64,000 nucleotides of DNA from an uncultured Dehalococcoidia bacterium (lineage in GTDB: Bacteria > Chloroflexota > Dehalococcoidia > Lucifugimonadales > CATQGZ01): positions 1,200,975 to 1,264,974 of the forward strand of contig OY282365.1 of NCBI GenBank assembly GCA_958295685.1. The letters run 5' to 3'. Under the pieces are notes generated by a model. The model worked only from the letters and a program-made list of their open reading frames with translations. It did no database searches and was not told where the DNA came from. Positions 42,974 to 53,923 of this stretch are shown piece after piece. The position numbers were made by a program, and so were the translations under genes. How positions within the stretch are numbered: the first letter of the stretch is position 1; every line of letters starts with the position of its first letter.

Positions 42974-43441
42974 ATGGGAGTTGCCGAAAAGAGGCTGGAA
43001 GAGTTGGGAATCACCCTGCCGGATATGAGGCCGCCCATCGCCAACTACGTCCCTGCCGTCAGGACCGGCAATCTGCTGTTCCTGTCCGGGAACATCCCCG
43101 CCGCCAGGCCCGACGGCACGGAGATACGCGGCAAGCTCGGCGCGGGCCTCTCCGTAGAAGAGGGCTACGAGGCTGCGCGGCTGGCGGGGATCAACCTGCT
43201 GGCCGTCCTGAAATCCACCCTCGGCGACCTCGACAAGGTCAAGCAGATCGTCAAGCTCCTGTCGATGGTCAACGCAGCGCCCGACTTCATCGAGACCCCG
43301 GCAGTCGCCAACGGATGCTCCGACCTCATGGGCGAGGTCTTCGGCAGCAGGGGCAAGCACGCCCGCTCCGCCGTCGGCATGGCCAGCCTACCCCTGAACG
43401 TGCCCGTCGAAGTCGAAATGGTCGTCGAAGTCGAGGACTAA
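42974..43441 (+). CDS. RidA family protein
   Basis: A 155-residue YjgF/YER057c/UK114-type protein. NLLFLSGNIPA near residue 33 and GDLDKVKQIVKLLSMVNAAPDF near 88, here shown by its core, fit the group, as does the C-terminal ARSAVGMASLPLNVPVEVEM with the Arg that contacts the substrate carboxylate. RidA proteins deaminate reactive enamine/imine intermediates. This longer variant with a distinct N-terminus belongs to a side branch of the family. Confidence 0.88.
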   Translation: MGVAEKRLEELGITLPDMRPPIANYVPAVRTGNLLFLSGNIPAARPDGTEIRGKLGAGLSVEEGYEAARLAGINLLAVLKSTLGDLDKVKQIVKLLSMVNAAPDFIETPAVANGCSDLMGEVFGSRGKHARSAVGMASLPLNVPVEVEMVVEVED

Positions 43442-43485
43442 AGCCGCGGGGTGAGTCGCACCGCCGCGACTGGGGAGGGTCTCCC

Positions 43486-44499
43486 ACGTCATCCAAGGCC
43501 GGCCTGTTCTTCTCCGCAGTGTTGGCGGCGGCTATAGCCGCCAACACCGCTTGCTCGACTGAGACCAAGGAGACCGTGGTCTTCAGCGACCTGAACTGGA
43601 CGAGCGCCCAGGTACAGAACCGCGTCGCCCAGTACATCGTGGAGAAGGGGTACGGCTACCCTACGGACGTCAAGTTCGGCGCCACGCTGCCGCTGTTCCA
43701 GGGCCTGCGCAGAGGGGACACCAACGTGACGATGGAGATATGGCTGCCCAACATGGACGAAGCCTGGGAGGAGGCTCTGGCCGCCGGTGAGGTCGTCCCC
43801 CTGGGTGACAGCCTTGGCAAGGACTGGCAGTCCTCCTTCGTCATACCGGCCTATCTCCAGGAGCAGTACCCCGACCTCGACAGTGTGGAGGACCTGAAGG
43901 AGCAGAGGTTCAAGGATCTGTTCAAGACCGCCGAAACGGGCGGGAAGGCGCGCCTGCTGAACTGCGTGATCGGCTGGGCCTGCGAGGAGGTCACCAACGC
44001 CCAGATCGTGGGATACGGACTCGAGGACCACGTGCATTCAGTCAGCCCCGGAGACGCGGCGGCCGGATATGCCGACCTGTACAGCGCTTACGAAAAGGGG
44101 GAGCCCTGGCTGGGCTACCTGTCGGGCACAAGCGACCCCACGCCGACGCTCGACGTGGCGCGGCTCGAGGAACCCCCATACAGCGACGAGTGCTGGGCAA
44201 CCACCAAGGCGTGCGCATACGAGGACGCCTCGATCTTCATCGCCGTGCGTCCCGATCTGTTGAACAGCGCCCCCGACGTTGTCGAGATGCTGCGTAAGTG
44301 GGACTTCAACGTCGGTGTCTATGGAGAGGCCGCCGCCTGGATGAACGACAATCCCGACGCCAGCATGGAAGACGCGGCGCTGTGGTGGCTGAACAGCAGT
44401 CCCGACATCTGGAGAGGCTGGGTTACCGACGAGGCGGCCGACGCCATCCAGGCCGCCCTCGACGGCAACGAGATTCCCGACGGCTGGCCCGAAAGATAG
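43486..44499 (+). CDS. Glycine-betaine-type ABC substrate-binding protein, paralogue 1 (ACG at the start position)
   Basis: A 337-residue ProX/OpuAC-like binding protein with a lipoprotein-type signal (hydrophobic stretch ending AANTAC). The ligand-binding domain carries VVFSDLNWTSAQVQNRVAQ near the N-terminus and the repeated aromatic Trp residues expected for a quaternary-amine cage. Aligned with its sister at 44658, the ribosome site GGGGAGGG is kept, but the start codon position reads ACG rather than ATG. GTG about 33 nt later would delete most of the signal. The gene may use ACG, be weakly expressed, or be dying. The rest is intact. Confidence 0.8.
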   Translation, partial: TSSKAGLFFSAVLAAAIAANTACSTETKETVVFSDLNWTSAQVQNRVAQYIVEKGYGYPTDVKFGATLPLFQGLRRGDTNVTMEIWLPNMDEAWEEALAAGEVVPLGDSLGKDWQSSFVIPAYLQEQYPDLDSVEDLKEQRFKDLFKTAETGGKARLLNCVIGWACEEVTNAQIVGYGLEDHVHSVSPGDAAAGYADLYSAYEKGEPWLGYLSGTSDPTPTLDVARLEEPPYSDECWATTKACAYEDASIFIAVRPDLLNSAPDVVEMLRKWDFNVGVYGEAAAWMNDNPDASMEDAALWWLNSSPDIWRGWVTDEAADAIQAALDGNEIPDGWPER

Positions 44500-44504
44500 T
44501 GGAG

Positions 44505-44550
44505 AGTGGTCAGTGATCAGTGGTCAGTGGCCCAGACCCCCCGAGAGCGG
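44505..44550. repeat. GTGGTCAGTGG-type dispersed repeat
   Basis: AGTGGTCAGTGATCAGTGG followed by a CAGACCCCCCGAGAG remnant separates the two betaine-binding paralogues. Confidence 0.5.
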
Positions 44551-44657
44551 GAAGTTGACGGCAATAGTCAAGTCTAGTATGCTAACGGCCTCATAGATCG
44601 TCGGATACGGGAAAATGTTTGGGGTGAGTCTACCCCAACAACTGAGGAGGGTACCCA

Positions 44658-45764
44658 ATGTCAGCCAAAGTCACACTGTTCCTATCCGCAATGTTGGCAA
44701 TAGCGGCCATAGCCACTATCGCCTGTTCGCGGAGCGATGATGCCACCCCGACCCCCAGGCCTACCGCAACCACCGCCCCCGCCGCGCCCACGGCGACCCC
44801 GGCGCCCACCGCGATGCCCGAGCCCGAGCCCGGGATGACCCTGATCTTCAGCGACCTGAACTGGACGAGCGCCCAGGTGCAGAACCGCATCGCCCAGTAC
44901 ATCGTGGATAAGGGGTACGGCCACCCCACGGAGGTGAAGTTCGGCTCCACGCTGCCGCTGTTCCAGGGCCTGCGCAGAGGGGACACCCACGTGACCATGG
45001 AGATATGGCTGCCCAACCAGGACGAAGCCTGGGATGAGGCTCTGGCCGCCGGCGAGGTCGTTCCCATAGGCGAGAGCCTGGGCAAGGACTGGCAGTCCGC
45101 CTTCGTCATACCGGCCTATCTCCAGGAGCAGTACCCCGACCTCGACAGCGTGGACGACCTGAAGGATCAGACGTTCAAGGACCTGTTCAAGACAGCCGAA
45201 ACGGGCAGCAAGGCGCGCCTCGTATCCTGTGTAATCGGCTGGTCCTGCGAAGATGTCAATGCTCAGCAGATCGTGGGATATGGACTGACTGACCACGTTC
45301 ACGTCGTCAATCCCGGGGACGGCGCGGCGATGAACGCCGACATTAACGGCGCGTACGAGCGCCAGGAGCCATGGCTCGGCTACCAGTGGGGCACCAACGA
45401 CCCCGCTCTAAAGCTGGACCTGGTCAGGCTGGAGGAGCCCGCCTACAGCGACGAGTGCTGGTTCACCACAAAGGCATGCGCCTACGAGGACGCCACCATT
45501 CTGATTGCGGTGCATCCCGACCTGACGACCGGCGCGCCCGAGGTCATCGAGATGCTGCGCAAGTGGGAATTCAACATCGACATCTTTAAGGAAGTGGTAA
45601 GGTGGCAGGGCGAAAACCCGAACGCCGACACCAACGACGCTGCTCTCTGGTGGCTGAAGAGCAAGTCCGACCTCTGGAGCGGCTGGGTCACCGGTGAGGC
45701 AGCCGCCGCCATCCAGTCCGCCCTCGACAGCAACGAAATCCCCGAGGGCTGGCCCGAAGAGTAG
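44658..45764 (+). CDS. Glycine-betaine-type ABC substrate-binding lipoprotein, paralogue 2
   Basis: A 368-residue ProX/OpuAC-like protein. The signal peptide ends in a lipobox-like IATIAC (Cys near residue 23), followed by a Thr/Pro/Ala linker of about 35 residues typical of Chloroflexota lipoproteins. The binding domain is about 75% identical by eye to paralogue 1. GAGGAGGG precedes ATG. No permease or ATPase of this importer is in the window. A GGGGTGAGTC...ACCCC stem lies just upstream, with a related stem before paralogue 1. Confidence 0.9.
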   Translation: MSAKVTLFLSAMLAIAAIATIACSRSDDATPTPRPTATTAPAAPTATPAPTAMPEPEPGMTLIFSDLNWTSAQVQNRIAQYIVDKGYGHPTEVKFGSTLPLFQGLRRGDTHVTMEIWLPNQDEAWDEALAAGEVVPIGESLGKDWQSAFVIPAYLQEQYPDLDSVDDLKDQTFKDLFKTAETGSKARLVSCVIGWSCEDVNAQQIVGYGLTDHVHVVNPGDGAAMNADINGAYERQEPWLGYQWGTNDPALKLDLVRLEEPAYSDECWFTTKACAYEDATILIAVHPDLTTGAPEVIEMLRKWEFNIDIFKEVVRWQGENPNADTNDAALWWLKSKSDLWSGWVTGEAAAAIQSALDSNEIPEGWPEE

Positions 45765-45825
45765 CCCGCCCGAAGGAAGAGTAAGCGAAACGCGGCCGCG
45801 GTCGGTTATGTAGCCGACCGCGGCT

Positions 45826-46602
45826 CTACTCCAGCGCCGAGGCTACCCAGACCGCCTCGGCGCTGGTCTCGTCGAAGGGGCTCCGCTCGAAGTCCCCGAA
45901 CAGGTCCAGCACCTCGTAGCCGCATCTGGCCAGCAGGTGGCGCATCTCCCAGACGTGGACGTAGCGAATCTGGAAGTCGAGGTATCGCCGCCCGACGACG
46001 CTCCCCTGGCCGTCAAGCTCCTCCGCAATCACCCTGCAGTCGATGATCTGGTTGTGGTTGTCGTACCGGCTCTGATGCCAGAGCACCCACTGCCTGCCGG
46101 TCGCGGAGTCGGTCACGTCCCTGAGGTGATAGGCGGTGTCGCCCTCGGACGTCAGCATGTTCAGGTCGGGCACGAAGACATTGAAGACCAGCCGCCCGCC
46201 GGGGGCGAGGTGTCTCCTGACGTTTGCCAGCGTCCGCATCTGGTCCGCCGCCGACAGGAGACAGAGGAACCCCCTGAATGGAACGACGACCAGGCTGAAG
46301 CCGCCGGCGGCGGTCTCGAAGTCCCGCATGTCGGCATTGACGAGGGTAACCCTGCCGCTTCCCTCGTCGAGCAGGGACATCTTCTTCCGGGCGGCCTCCA
46401 GCATCCGCGGCGAGGAGTCGAGTCCGACCACGTCGACGCCGGCCTGTGCCATCGGGAGGGTGACGCGGCCCGTGCCGCAGCCCAGCTCCAGCACCGGCCC
46501 GCCGGACTTCAGGGCCTCATCGACGTAGAACGGTACGTCGCCGCGGACGTGGGAGTAGATGGAGTCGTAGACGTCGGCCCACGGGTCGTAGCTCGAGGTC
46601 AT
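45826..46602 (-). CDS. SAM-dependent methyltransferase
   Basis: A 258-residue class I methyltransferase. Motif I is VLELGCGTGRVTLPMA near residue 37, followed by VVGLDSSPRML (motif II acidic residue) and VNADMRDF (motif III). The C-terminal part is beta-rich, as in small-molecule methylases. It follows ruvA by 5 bp on the same strand. An upstream open frame through ruvA is not part of it. Substrate unknown. Confidence 0.85.
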   Translation of the reverse strand: MTSSYDPWADVYDSIYSHVRGDVPFYVDEALKSGGPVLELGCGTGRVTLPMAQAGVDVVGLDSSPRMLEAARKKMSLLDEGSGRVTLVNADMRDFETAAGGFSLVVVPFRGFLCLLSAADQMRTLANVRRHLAPGGRLVFNVFVPDLNMLTSEGDTAYHLRDVTDSATGRQWVLWHQSRYDNHNQIIDCRVIAEELDGQGSVVGRRYLDFQIRYVHVWEMRHLLARCGYEVLDLFGDFERSPFDETSAEAVWVASALE

Positions 46603-46607
46603 CCCGG

Positions 46608-47186
46608 CTAGTCGGAGGCCATCCGCTCGAGGACGCGCCGCACCTTCTCCTCGACCGTGAGGGATGCCGCGTCGGGTATGGCGGCGACTGCCCTGCGTAT
46701 CTCGAGCGCGCCGTATCCGAGAGCGATTAGCGCGTCGAGCGCGTCGTCGTCCTCCGGGGCGGGTGACCACCCATCCGGCAGCTTGCCCTTGAGCTCCAGC
46801 ACGATGCGGCCCGCGGTCTTCTTGCCGACGCCCTGGACGGTCGCCAGGGCATCGGTGTCGCCCGCCTGTACCGCGGACGCGAGGGACTCGGGGCTCAGGC
46901 GCGATAGGATGCCGAGGGCCAGCCTGGGGCCCACGCCGCTGACCGTGATGAGGGTCTCGAAGACGGCTCTCTCCTCCTCGGTGGCGAATCCGAAGAGCGT
47001 CAGGCTGTCTTCGCGGACCTGTAGCGAGGTGAGGAGCCGGACGTCGGCGCCCGCCGCGCCGATTCCGTGGAGCGTGGACAGGGGGGCACTGAGGCGCAGG
47101 GTGATTCCTCCCAGGTCGACGTCCGCCCATCCGGGGCCGACGCCCTCCAGCCTGCCCCTGACGGATGATACGAGGGTCGAGACCAA
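46608..47186 (-). CDS. ruvA: Holliday junction helicase subunit RuvA
   Basis: A 192-residue junction-binding protein: an N-terminal OB-fold, a central pair of helix-hairpin-helix motifs (TVSGVGPRLALGIL near residue 78 and VQGVGKKTAGRIVLEL near 113), and a C-terminal domain III that contacts RuvB. It lies between ruvC and the methyltransferase on the same strand. ruvB is not in the window. Confidence 0.95.
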   Translation of the reverse strand: MVSTLVSSVRGRLEGVGPGWADVDLGGITLRLSAPLSTLHGIGAAGADVRLLTSLQVREDSLTLFGFATEEERAVFETLITVSGVGPRLALGILSRLSPESLASAVQAGDTDALATVQGVGKKTAGRIVLELKGKLPDGWSPAPEDDDALDALIALGYGALEIRRAVAAIPDAASLTVEEKVRRVLERMASD

Positions 47187-47205
47187 TCGGACCTCCTGTG
47201 TTCGG

Positions 47206-47700
47206 CTACTCGCGCAGGTCCAGTTCCAGCGCCCTGCCGGCGTTCACGTGGCATATGGCCACGGCCAGCGCGTCCGCGGCGTCGGCCGGGCCTGGTATGT
47301 GGTCGATTTCCAGGAGCGCCCTGACCATGGCCTGCACCTGCTCCTTGGAGCTTCCTCCGTAGTCGGTGACCGCCTGTTTGACCTGTCTCGGCGTGTAGCC
47401 GGTGACCTCCAGGCCGTGGGCGGCACAGGCTATCATCGCGGCTGCCTGGGCCTGGGCGACGGCCATGGCGGCCCTGACGTTGCGGGCGACGAACGGTTCC
47501 TCGATGGCCGCGGAGCCGGGGGTCAGGTCGCGGAGCAGGTCGCCGAGGCCGCGCGACATTGCGTGAAGGCGGGCGGGGAGCGGGTCGGCCCTTCTGGGTG
47601 CGAGCACGGATACGTGCACGAGGCTCAGGTCGGAGCCATGGGCGTCGACCACTCCGACGCCCATGTTGTATGTGCCGGGGTCGATTCCCAGAACTCGCAT
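47206..47700 (-). CDS. ruvC: Holliday junction resolvase RuvC
   Basis: A 164-residue RNase-H-fold endonuclease. Catalytic acids: Asp in VLGIDPGTYNMGVG near residue 7, Glu in AAIEEPFVARN near 67, and Asp in PADAADALAVAICH near 139. It lies upstream of ruvA with a 19-bp gap, the usual ruvCA order. Confidence 0.95.
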   Translation of the reverse strand: MRVLGIDPGTYNMGVGVVDAHGSDLSLVHVSVLAPRRADPLPARLHAMSRGLGDLLRDLTPGSAAIEEPFVARNVRAAMAVAQAQAAAMIACAAHGLEVTGYTPRQVKQAVTDYGGSSKEQVQAMVRALLEIDHIPGPADAADALAVAICHVNAGRALELDLRE

Positions 47701-47719
47701 GGGTGGGCCCGGGGCCCGG

Positions 47720-48481
47720 CTATCCGTTCTCGCCGCGGTAGCGTTCGAGCGTCTCGTCGGGGAAGTCGGCGTTGGAGAAGACCTTCTGGACGTCGTCCAG
47801 GTCTTCGAGCTGGTCGAGGAGCCTGAGGGCGCTCATGGCCGACTTTGCGTCGAGTGGCACGGTGTTCGTGGCCACCATGGACAATTCGGAGGTCTTTATG
47901 TTCGCGCCGGCCTCGGTCAGGGCGAGGCGGAGGCTCTCCAGGGATTCGGGGAGGGAGTAGACGCTGAGCAGCGAGTCGAAGGATTCGATCTCCTCGGCGC
48001 CCGCGTCGATGGCGGCAAGGGAGAGGTCGTCGGCCTCGTCCTCGTCCGCCTCGACGGTGATGACGCCGCGCTGCCGGAATTGCCAGGCGACCGAGCCGGC
48101 CTCCGACAGGCTGCCGCCGGCCTTGGTGAAGGTGGATCTGACCTCTGACACGGTGCGGTTCTTGTTGTCGGTGAGGGCTTGGAGGAGGATGGCGGCGCCG
48201 CCGGGGCCGTACCCTTCGTATGTGGCTTCGGTGAGGCGGACGCCGTCGGCTCCCCCGCCCGTGGCTCGCTTGATGGCGCGGTCGATGTTTCCTGCGGGCA
48301 TGTTGTTGTCTTTGGCCCGCTGGACGGCGATTCGGAGGCGGAAGTTGGCCTCCGGGTCGCCGCCGCCCTGCCCTGCCGCGGCGATTATCTCACGGGTGAG
48401 CCTGGTGAACAGCTTGCCCCGGCGGGCGTCTTCGGCCGCCTTGCCGTGCTTTATGGTGGACCATTTCGAGTGACCGGACAT
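47720..48481 (-). CDS. YebC/PmpR family protein
   Basis: A 253-residue protein with the invariant N-terminus SGHSKWSTIKHGKAAEDARRGK, here shown by its core, and the later GYGPGGAAILLQ and TDNKNRTVSEVRS motifs. YebC proteins bind ribosomes or DNA and help translation of difficult sequences or act as regulators. Adjacent to ruvC, the common arrangement. Confidence 0.95.
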   Translation of the reverse strand: MSGHSKWSTIKHGKAAEDARRGKLFTRLTREIIAAAGQGGGDPEANFRLRIAVQRAKDNNMPAGNIDRAIKRATGGGADGVRLTEATYEGYGPGGAAILLQALTDNKNRTVSEVRSTFTKAGGSLSEAGSVAWQFRQRGVITVEADEDEADDLSLAAIDAGAEEIESFDSLLSVYSLPESLESLRLALTEAGANIKTSELSMVATNTVPLDAKSAMSALRLLDQLEDLDDVQKVFSNADFPDETLERYRGENG

Positions 48482-48566
48482 GCTCTGCGCTCCGCCTGGG
48501 ACGGTTCGATTCTAGCATTGCGGCTATGGAGCGGTCAAAGGCAGTGGGGAGTGGGGGGAGTGGGGT

Positions 48567-48947
48567 TTATGTGAGTTTGGAGCGGTTGGTGTCGGGCTGC
48601 CAGTCGCGGATGACGGCGGTTTCGAGGGCGTCGGTTTCGGCGGGGTCGTCGGTGAAGGCGACGGAGAAGGCGGTTATGTCCCGGAAGGTGCTGAGGAGCC
48701 GTCTCAGCCCCGGGTTCGGCTCGTCTCTCAGGTGCTGGAGGAGCCGGCGACGGATGCAGGTCTCGGACTTGCCGACGTAGATGCAGTCGTAGACGTCCGG
48801 GACCGTCTGGGACGGGAGCCAGAGGGCGTACACGCCGCAGCGGTCGGTCGGGAGCTTTTCGACTTCCGAGCGGACGTATGGGCTGCGCTGCCGTCGGAGG
48901 CTGTGCTTCAGCGCGAAGGGGGTGGCGCCACCGTTCGGCGTGGTCAT
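48567..48947 (-). CDS. GIY-YIG nuclease-domain protein
   Basis: A compact 126-residue nuclease. GVYALWLPS near residue 38 and CIYVGKSETCIRRRLLQHL near 55 are the GIY and YIG strands with the catalytic Arg. The metal-binding Glu lies in DALETAVIRDWQ near 107 and the conserved Asn in PDTNR. Its ATG overlaps a TGA as ATGA, the tail end of a duplicated DUF1156 3' segment, so it was originally coupled to DUF1156. It is the last gene of the defence-like locus. Confidence 0.82.
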   Translation of the reverse strand: MTTPNGGATPFALKHSLRRQRSPYVRSEVEKLPTDRCGVYALWLPSQTVPDVYDCIYVGKSETCIRRRLLQHLRDEPNPGLRRLLSTFRDITAFSVAFTDDPAETDALETAVIRDWQPDTNRSKLT

Positions 48948-49107
48948 AGGTCGGCGAGCGCGCCCTGCGTCTGGGACGGGAGCCAGAGGGCGTATACGCC
49001 GCAGCGGTCGGTCGGGAGCTTTTCGACTTCCGAGCGGACGTATGGGCTGCGCTGCCGTCGGAGGCTGTGCTTCAGCGCGAAGGGGGTGGCGCGGCCGTTC
49101 GGCGCGG

Positions 49108-49132
<25 letters not shown>
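48805..49132. repeat. 164-bp tandem duplication across the DUF1156/GIY-YIG junction
   Basis: 48805-48968 and 48969-49132 are direct repeats differing at only a few bases. The unit contains the end of DUF1156 (coding TQGALADL and stop) and the first 47 or so codons of the GIY-YIG gene. Confidence 0.85.
48944..49111 (-). pseudogene. Truncated GIY-YIG copy fused to a DUF1156 tail
   Basis: A 55-residue ORF starting at the ATG that overlaps the DUF1156 stop (ATGA). It contains the N-terminal half of the GIY-YIG protein up to LPSQT and then reads the duplicated QGALADL. It lacks the YIG strand and the catalytic residues. It ends as ATGA with the intact gene, so coupling is preserved through the duplicate. 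Confidence 0.75.
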
Positions 49133-51954
<2,822 letters not shown>

Positions 51955-51998
51955 CTCTCCATGACTTGGCGGGGTCAGTGGGATCGGCGGCTCTGGGA

Positions 51999-52255
51999 AT
52001 TTTTTGCGAAAGTGTCGGATTTTCGGGGCATTCCGCAGCCATTTCGTAGCTGGGAGGGCCGATTTTGGCTGACACTATGCGACACTATGCGACACTCATG
52101 CGACACTTATGCGACACTTATGCGACACCTATGCGACACTTATGCGACACCTATGCGACACTTTGTGACAGGCGCTTCAGGAGCCGCGGGCTGGTTGTAG
52201 GAGATGGCTGGCTGTGTCATGGGAATACTCTAGCACAGCGGTTCGGTGTCGTCAA
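51999..52255 (-). promoter_or_regulatory. Leader element copy 7, upstream of DUF1156
   Basis: Minus strand: TTGACG (52255-52250), 17 nt, TAGAGT (52232-52227) with TGC before it, 6 nt, ATG 52220. Nine or ten units beginning TGTCGC at 10-11 nt spacing follow, then the CAGCTACGA box (52052-52044), an inverted CCGACAC and TTTCGCAAAAAA. Nearly identical to copy 1 where both are visible. Confidence 0.8.
52140..52220 (-). CDS. Short ORF of leader element copy 7, 26 aa
   Basis: Starts MTQPAIS at the leaderless-type ATG and stops in the array. Evidence for translation is the conserved start only. Confidence 0.25.
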   Translation of the reverse strand: MTQPAISYNQPAAPEAPVTKCRIGVA

Positions 52256-52765
52256 GGGTTGTCTGAATCAGGATTCTCAGGATTGGGGACCAATTCCCCC
52301 TCCCCCCTAATTCGGGCCGGGCGGCGTGATGGACGTCATCTCCAGTTCGGCGGCCGAGTGAGTACGCATCGGACGCTTGGGGAGTCCTGCGGGCGGGTTG
52401 TGGAGAGGGGCGGCTGTGTCATGGGTTGTCTGAATCAGGATTCTCAGGATTGGAGGATTTTCAGGATTGGGGACCAATCCCCTCCCCTCCTAATTCGGGC
52501 CGGGCGGCGTGATGGAGGTCAGGCTGGGTCCCCCACCCACCCGCCCATTTAGAAACTGGGGGCAAAGCCCCAAGGGGGAACAGTGGTCGGTGGTCAGTGG
52601 CGAGTGGTCAGTGGCGAGTGGAGAGTGGAGAGTGGAGAGTGCTCCTCAGACTCCCTGCCAGAGGGGGGAGCAGTGGTCAGTGGGGAGTGGGGAGTGGTCA
52701 GTGGTCAGTGACCCAGACAGAAGGGAGAACGTCTGGACTCCTCCTCCGGGTCTCACACCCTTTGG
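52256..52765. repeat. Repeat cluster inserted in the defence-like locus
   Basis: Contains two GGATTGGGGACCAATCCCC-type modules (52282 and 52458 regions), a partial leader-element head lacking promoter and array (about 52372-52427), a GGGGGCAAAGCCCC hairpin, and the longest GTGGTCAGTGG/GAGTGGAGAGTGG run (52580-52720). A GTCATCTCCAG...CGGCCGAGTGAG stretch at about 52335-52370 matches 52818-52853. No gene. Confidence 0.65.
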
Positions 52766-52822
52766 CGGCGGGTCGACCTCGATGAGCTTCCTGCGGTGGT
52801 TGGACTGTTCCAAAGTGGTCAT
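52766..52822 (-). pseudogene. 5' fragment of the DUF1156 gene
   Basis: 52773-52825 matches 51905-51957 with one mismatch: the ATG and first codons (MTTLEQSNHRRKLIEVD) are present, then the frame runs into repeats. Its ATG overlaps the NYN stop as ATGA, which indicates the original NYN-DUF1156 junction. Confidence 0.8.
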
Positions 52823-53439
52823 CTCCAGCTTGGCGGCCGAGTGAGCACGTAGCCGTCGGGCTTGGTTATTCGGTCCGGCAGTTGGCTCTCGCTCAACCTT
52901 CTGCGGCCAATCGGGAAGTGTGCCGTGGCTGCGTTGCGCAGCTCGAAGGATCTTCGGTTCGGTGGAAAGGCAACAACTACCCGTTTATCGGGGTGCCGCT
53001 GGCGGACAGCGCTTGTTGGGCCGGTCAAATCACCATCCCCAGAGACGATGATGGCTGTGTCGAAGGTGTCGTCCTGGGCATCGCCGAGCAGTTCGACTGC
53101 AATGTTCACGTCGGTCATCTTCTCTTCATAATATTTCCAGGTAGCTCTGCATTTACGGCACCGTCTCGTCTTTGGGATGTGAACTCCTAAGTGGACGTGC
53201 ACGTCCGGCAGAGTAGATAAGGCCTCCAGGTAGGTGTTCTGCCGTATCGACCCGCCCTGACGTCCAGTGTCCGGGGCGATGCGCGCGGTGAAATAGCGGA
53301 CAGCCACCAACTTCTGTCCGGGGCGCAGCAGGTTCTCAGCAAGGCGGCGCATATCGAGCCAGTAGTACCGCTGCAAGCCTCCATCTCTGAGGCCGTTGTA
53401 GAGGTTGAGCCCGTCGACGTACATCGCTACTCGCTGCAT
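52819..53439 (-). CDS. NYN-domain nuclease-like protein of the defence-like locus
   Basis: A 206-residue PIN-like protein. Acidic positions lie in VAMYVDGLNLYNGL near residue 5, KMTDVNIAVELL near 108 and TAIIVSGDGDLTGP near 128, the usual NYN triad. A CRKCRATWKYYEEK segment near 93 gives a CxxC pair. The stop overlaps the remnant DUF1156 start as ATGA. It differs from the NYN gene at 38308 and is probably an RNase working with the DUF499 and DUF1156 proteins. Confidence 0.82.
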   Translation of the reverse strand: MQRVAMYVDGLNLYNGLRDGGLQRYYWLDMRRLAENLLRPGQKLVAVRYFTARIAPDTGRQGGSIRQNTYLEALSTLPDVHVHLGVHIPKTRRCRKCRATWKYYEEKMTDVNIAVELLGDAQDDTFDTAIIVSGDGDLTGPTSAVRQRHPDKRVVVAFPPNRRSFELRNAATAHFPIGRRRLSESQLPDRITKPDGYVLTRPPSWR

Positions 53440-53530
53440 GAACCTGGTCCTCGATCATCACTCGTCGTGAATATCAAATCTCCCACCCACGAGCGGCGTA
53501 ACGAACGGCTCCCGGATCGCGGCGCCGCGC

Positions 53531-53556
53531 CCGATTCCCGCGAAGCGGAAATGACG
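53531..53556. repeat. Small palindrome of the ATTCCCGCGAAGCGGAAATGACG type
   Basis: An imperfect inverted repeat resembling widespread REP-like sequences (ATTCCCGC...GCGGGAATGACG). Single copy here. Confidence 0.4.
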
Positions 53557-53594
53557 GGTGCGGTTGGGTTTTGGGAATATCCATTAGCAAGGGG

Positions 53595-53690
53595 TTGACA
53601 AATGCTTGCGCGGTGTGCATTATTCTATTACCCCGCCAGTGATTAGTTTTGCTGGCCCGACGCCCCCCAAGTATGGGGGGCGTTTCTTTG
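53595..53690 (+). ncRNA. Candidate small RNA with promoter and terminator
   Basis: TTGACA (53595-53600), 17 nt, CATTAT (53618-53623), a predicted start near 53630, a small CCAG...CTGG stem (53637-53655), then a 9-bp GC-rich stem (53660-53668 with 53675-53683, loop AAGTAT) followed by TTTCTTT. This has the form of a transcript of about 60 nt ending at an intrinsic terminator. It runs antisense to the NYN fragment. No plus-strand gene lies downstream. Confidence 0.45.
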
Positions 53691-53743
53691 TGGTAGAAGT
53701 TGAATCCGTCGATATACATTCTCACGCGCTGCATTGGGCGCAT
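53690..53743 (-). pseudogene. 5' fragment of another NYN gene
   Basis: Codes MQRVRMYIDGFNFYHK, related to but clearly diverged from the intact NYN start (MQRVAMYVDGLNLYNG), then enters the terminator-like hairpin. The open frame continues to 53474 without resembling NYN. It is probably a remnant of a second NYN gene. Confidence 0.6.
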
Positions 53744-53755
53744 CCTATCGTATCA

Positions 53756-53905
53756 GTAACTGTTCAGAGTTGATGAGGTCTTTTCGATCATTGTAGCCCT
53801 GATAAGCAGACGGCTGGTTTCCCCACCCGCCCACCCATTTGGAAACTGGGGGCAAAGCCCCAGGGGGAACAGTGGTCAGTAGTCAGTGGCGAGTGGCGGC
53901 GGGCG
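53756..53905. repeat. Repeat cluster downstream of the DUF499 gene
   Basis: Contains GTAACTGTTCAGAGT..., GGAAACTGGGGGCAAAGCCCC and AGTGGTCAGTAGTCAGTGG modules, as at 42654-42772. No gene. Confidence 0.55.
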
Positions 53906-53923
53906 GGCTGGTTCATGGATTCG

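Noticed and set aside
46603-47130. Long extension of the methyltransferase ORF
   Set aside because: It is a shadow frame of ruvA, Arg/Pro-rich, and ruvA is certain in its own frame.
52509-52844. ORFs rich in QWSVVSGEW-type peptides
   Set aside because: They are translations of the GTGGTCAGTGG repeat, a known source of false ORFs in many genomes.
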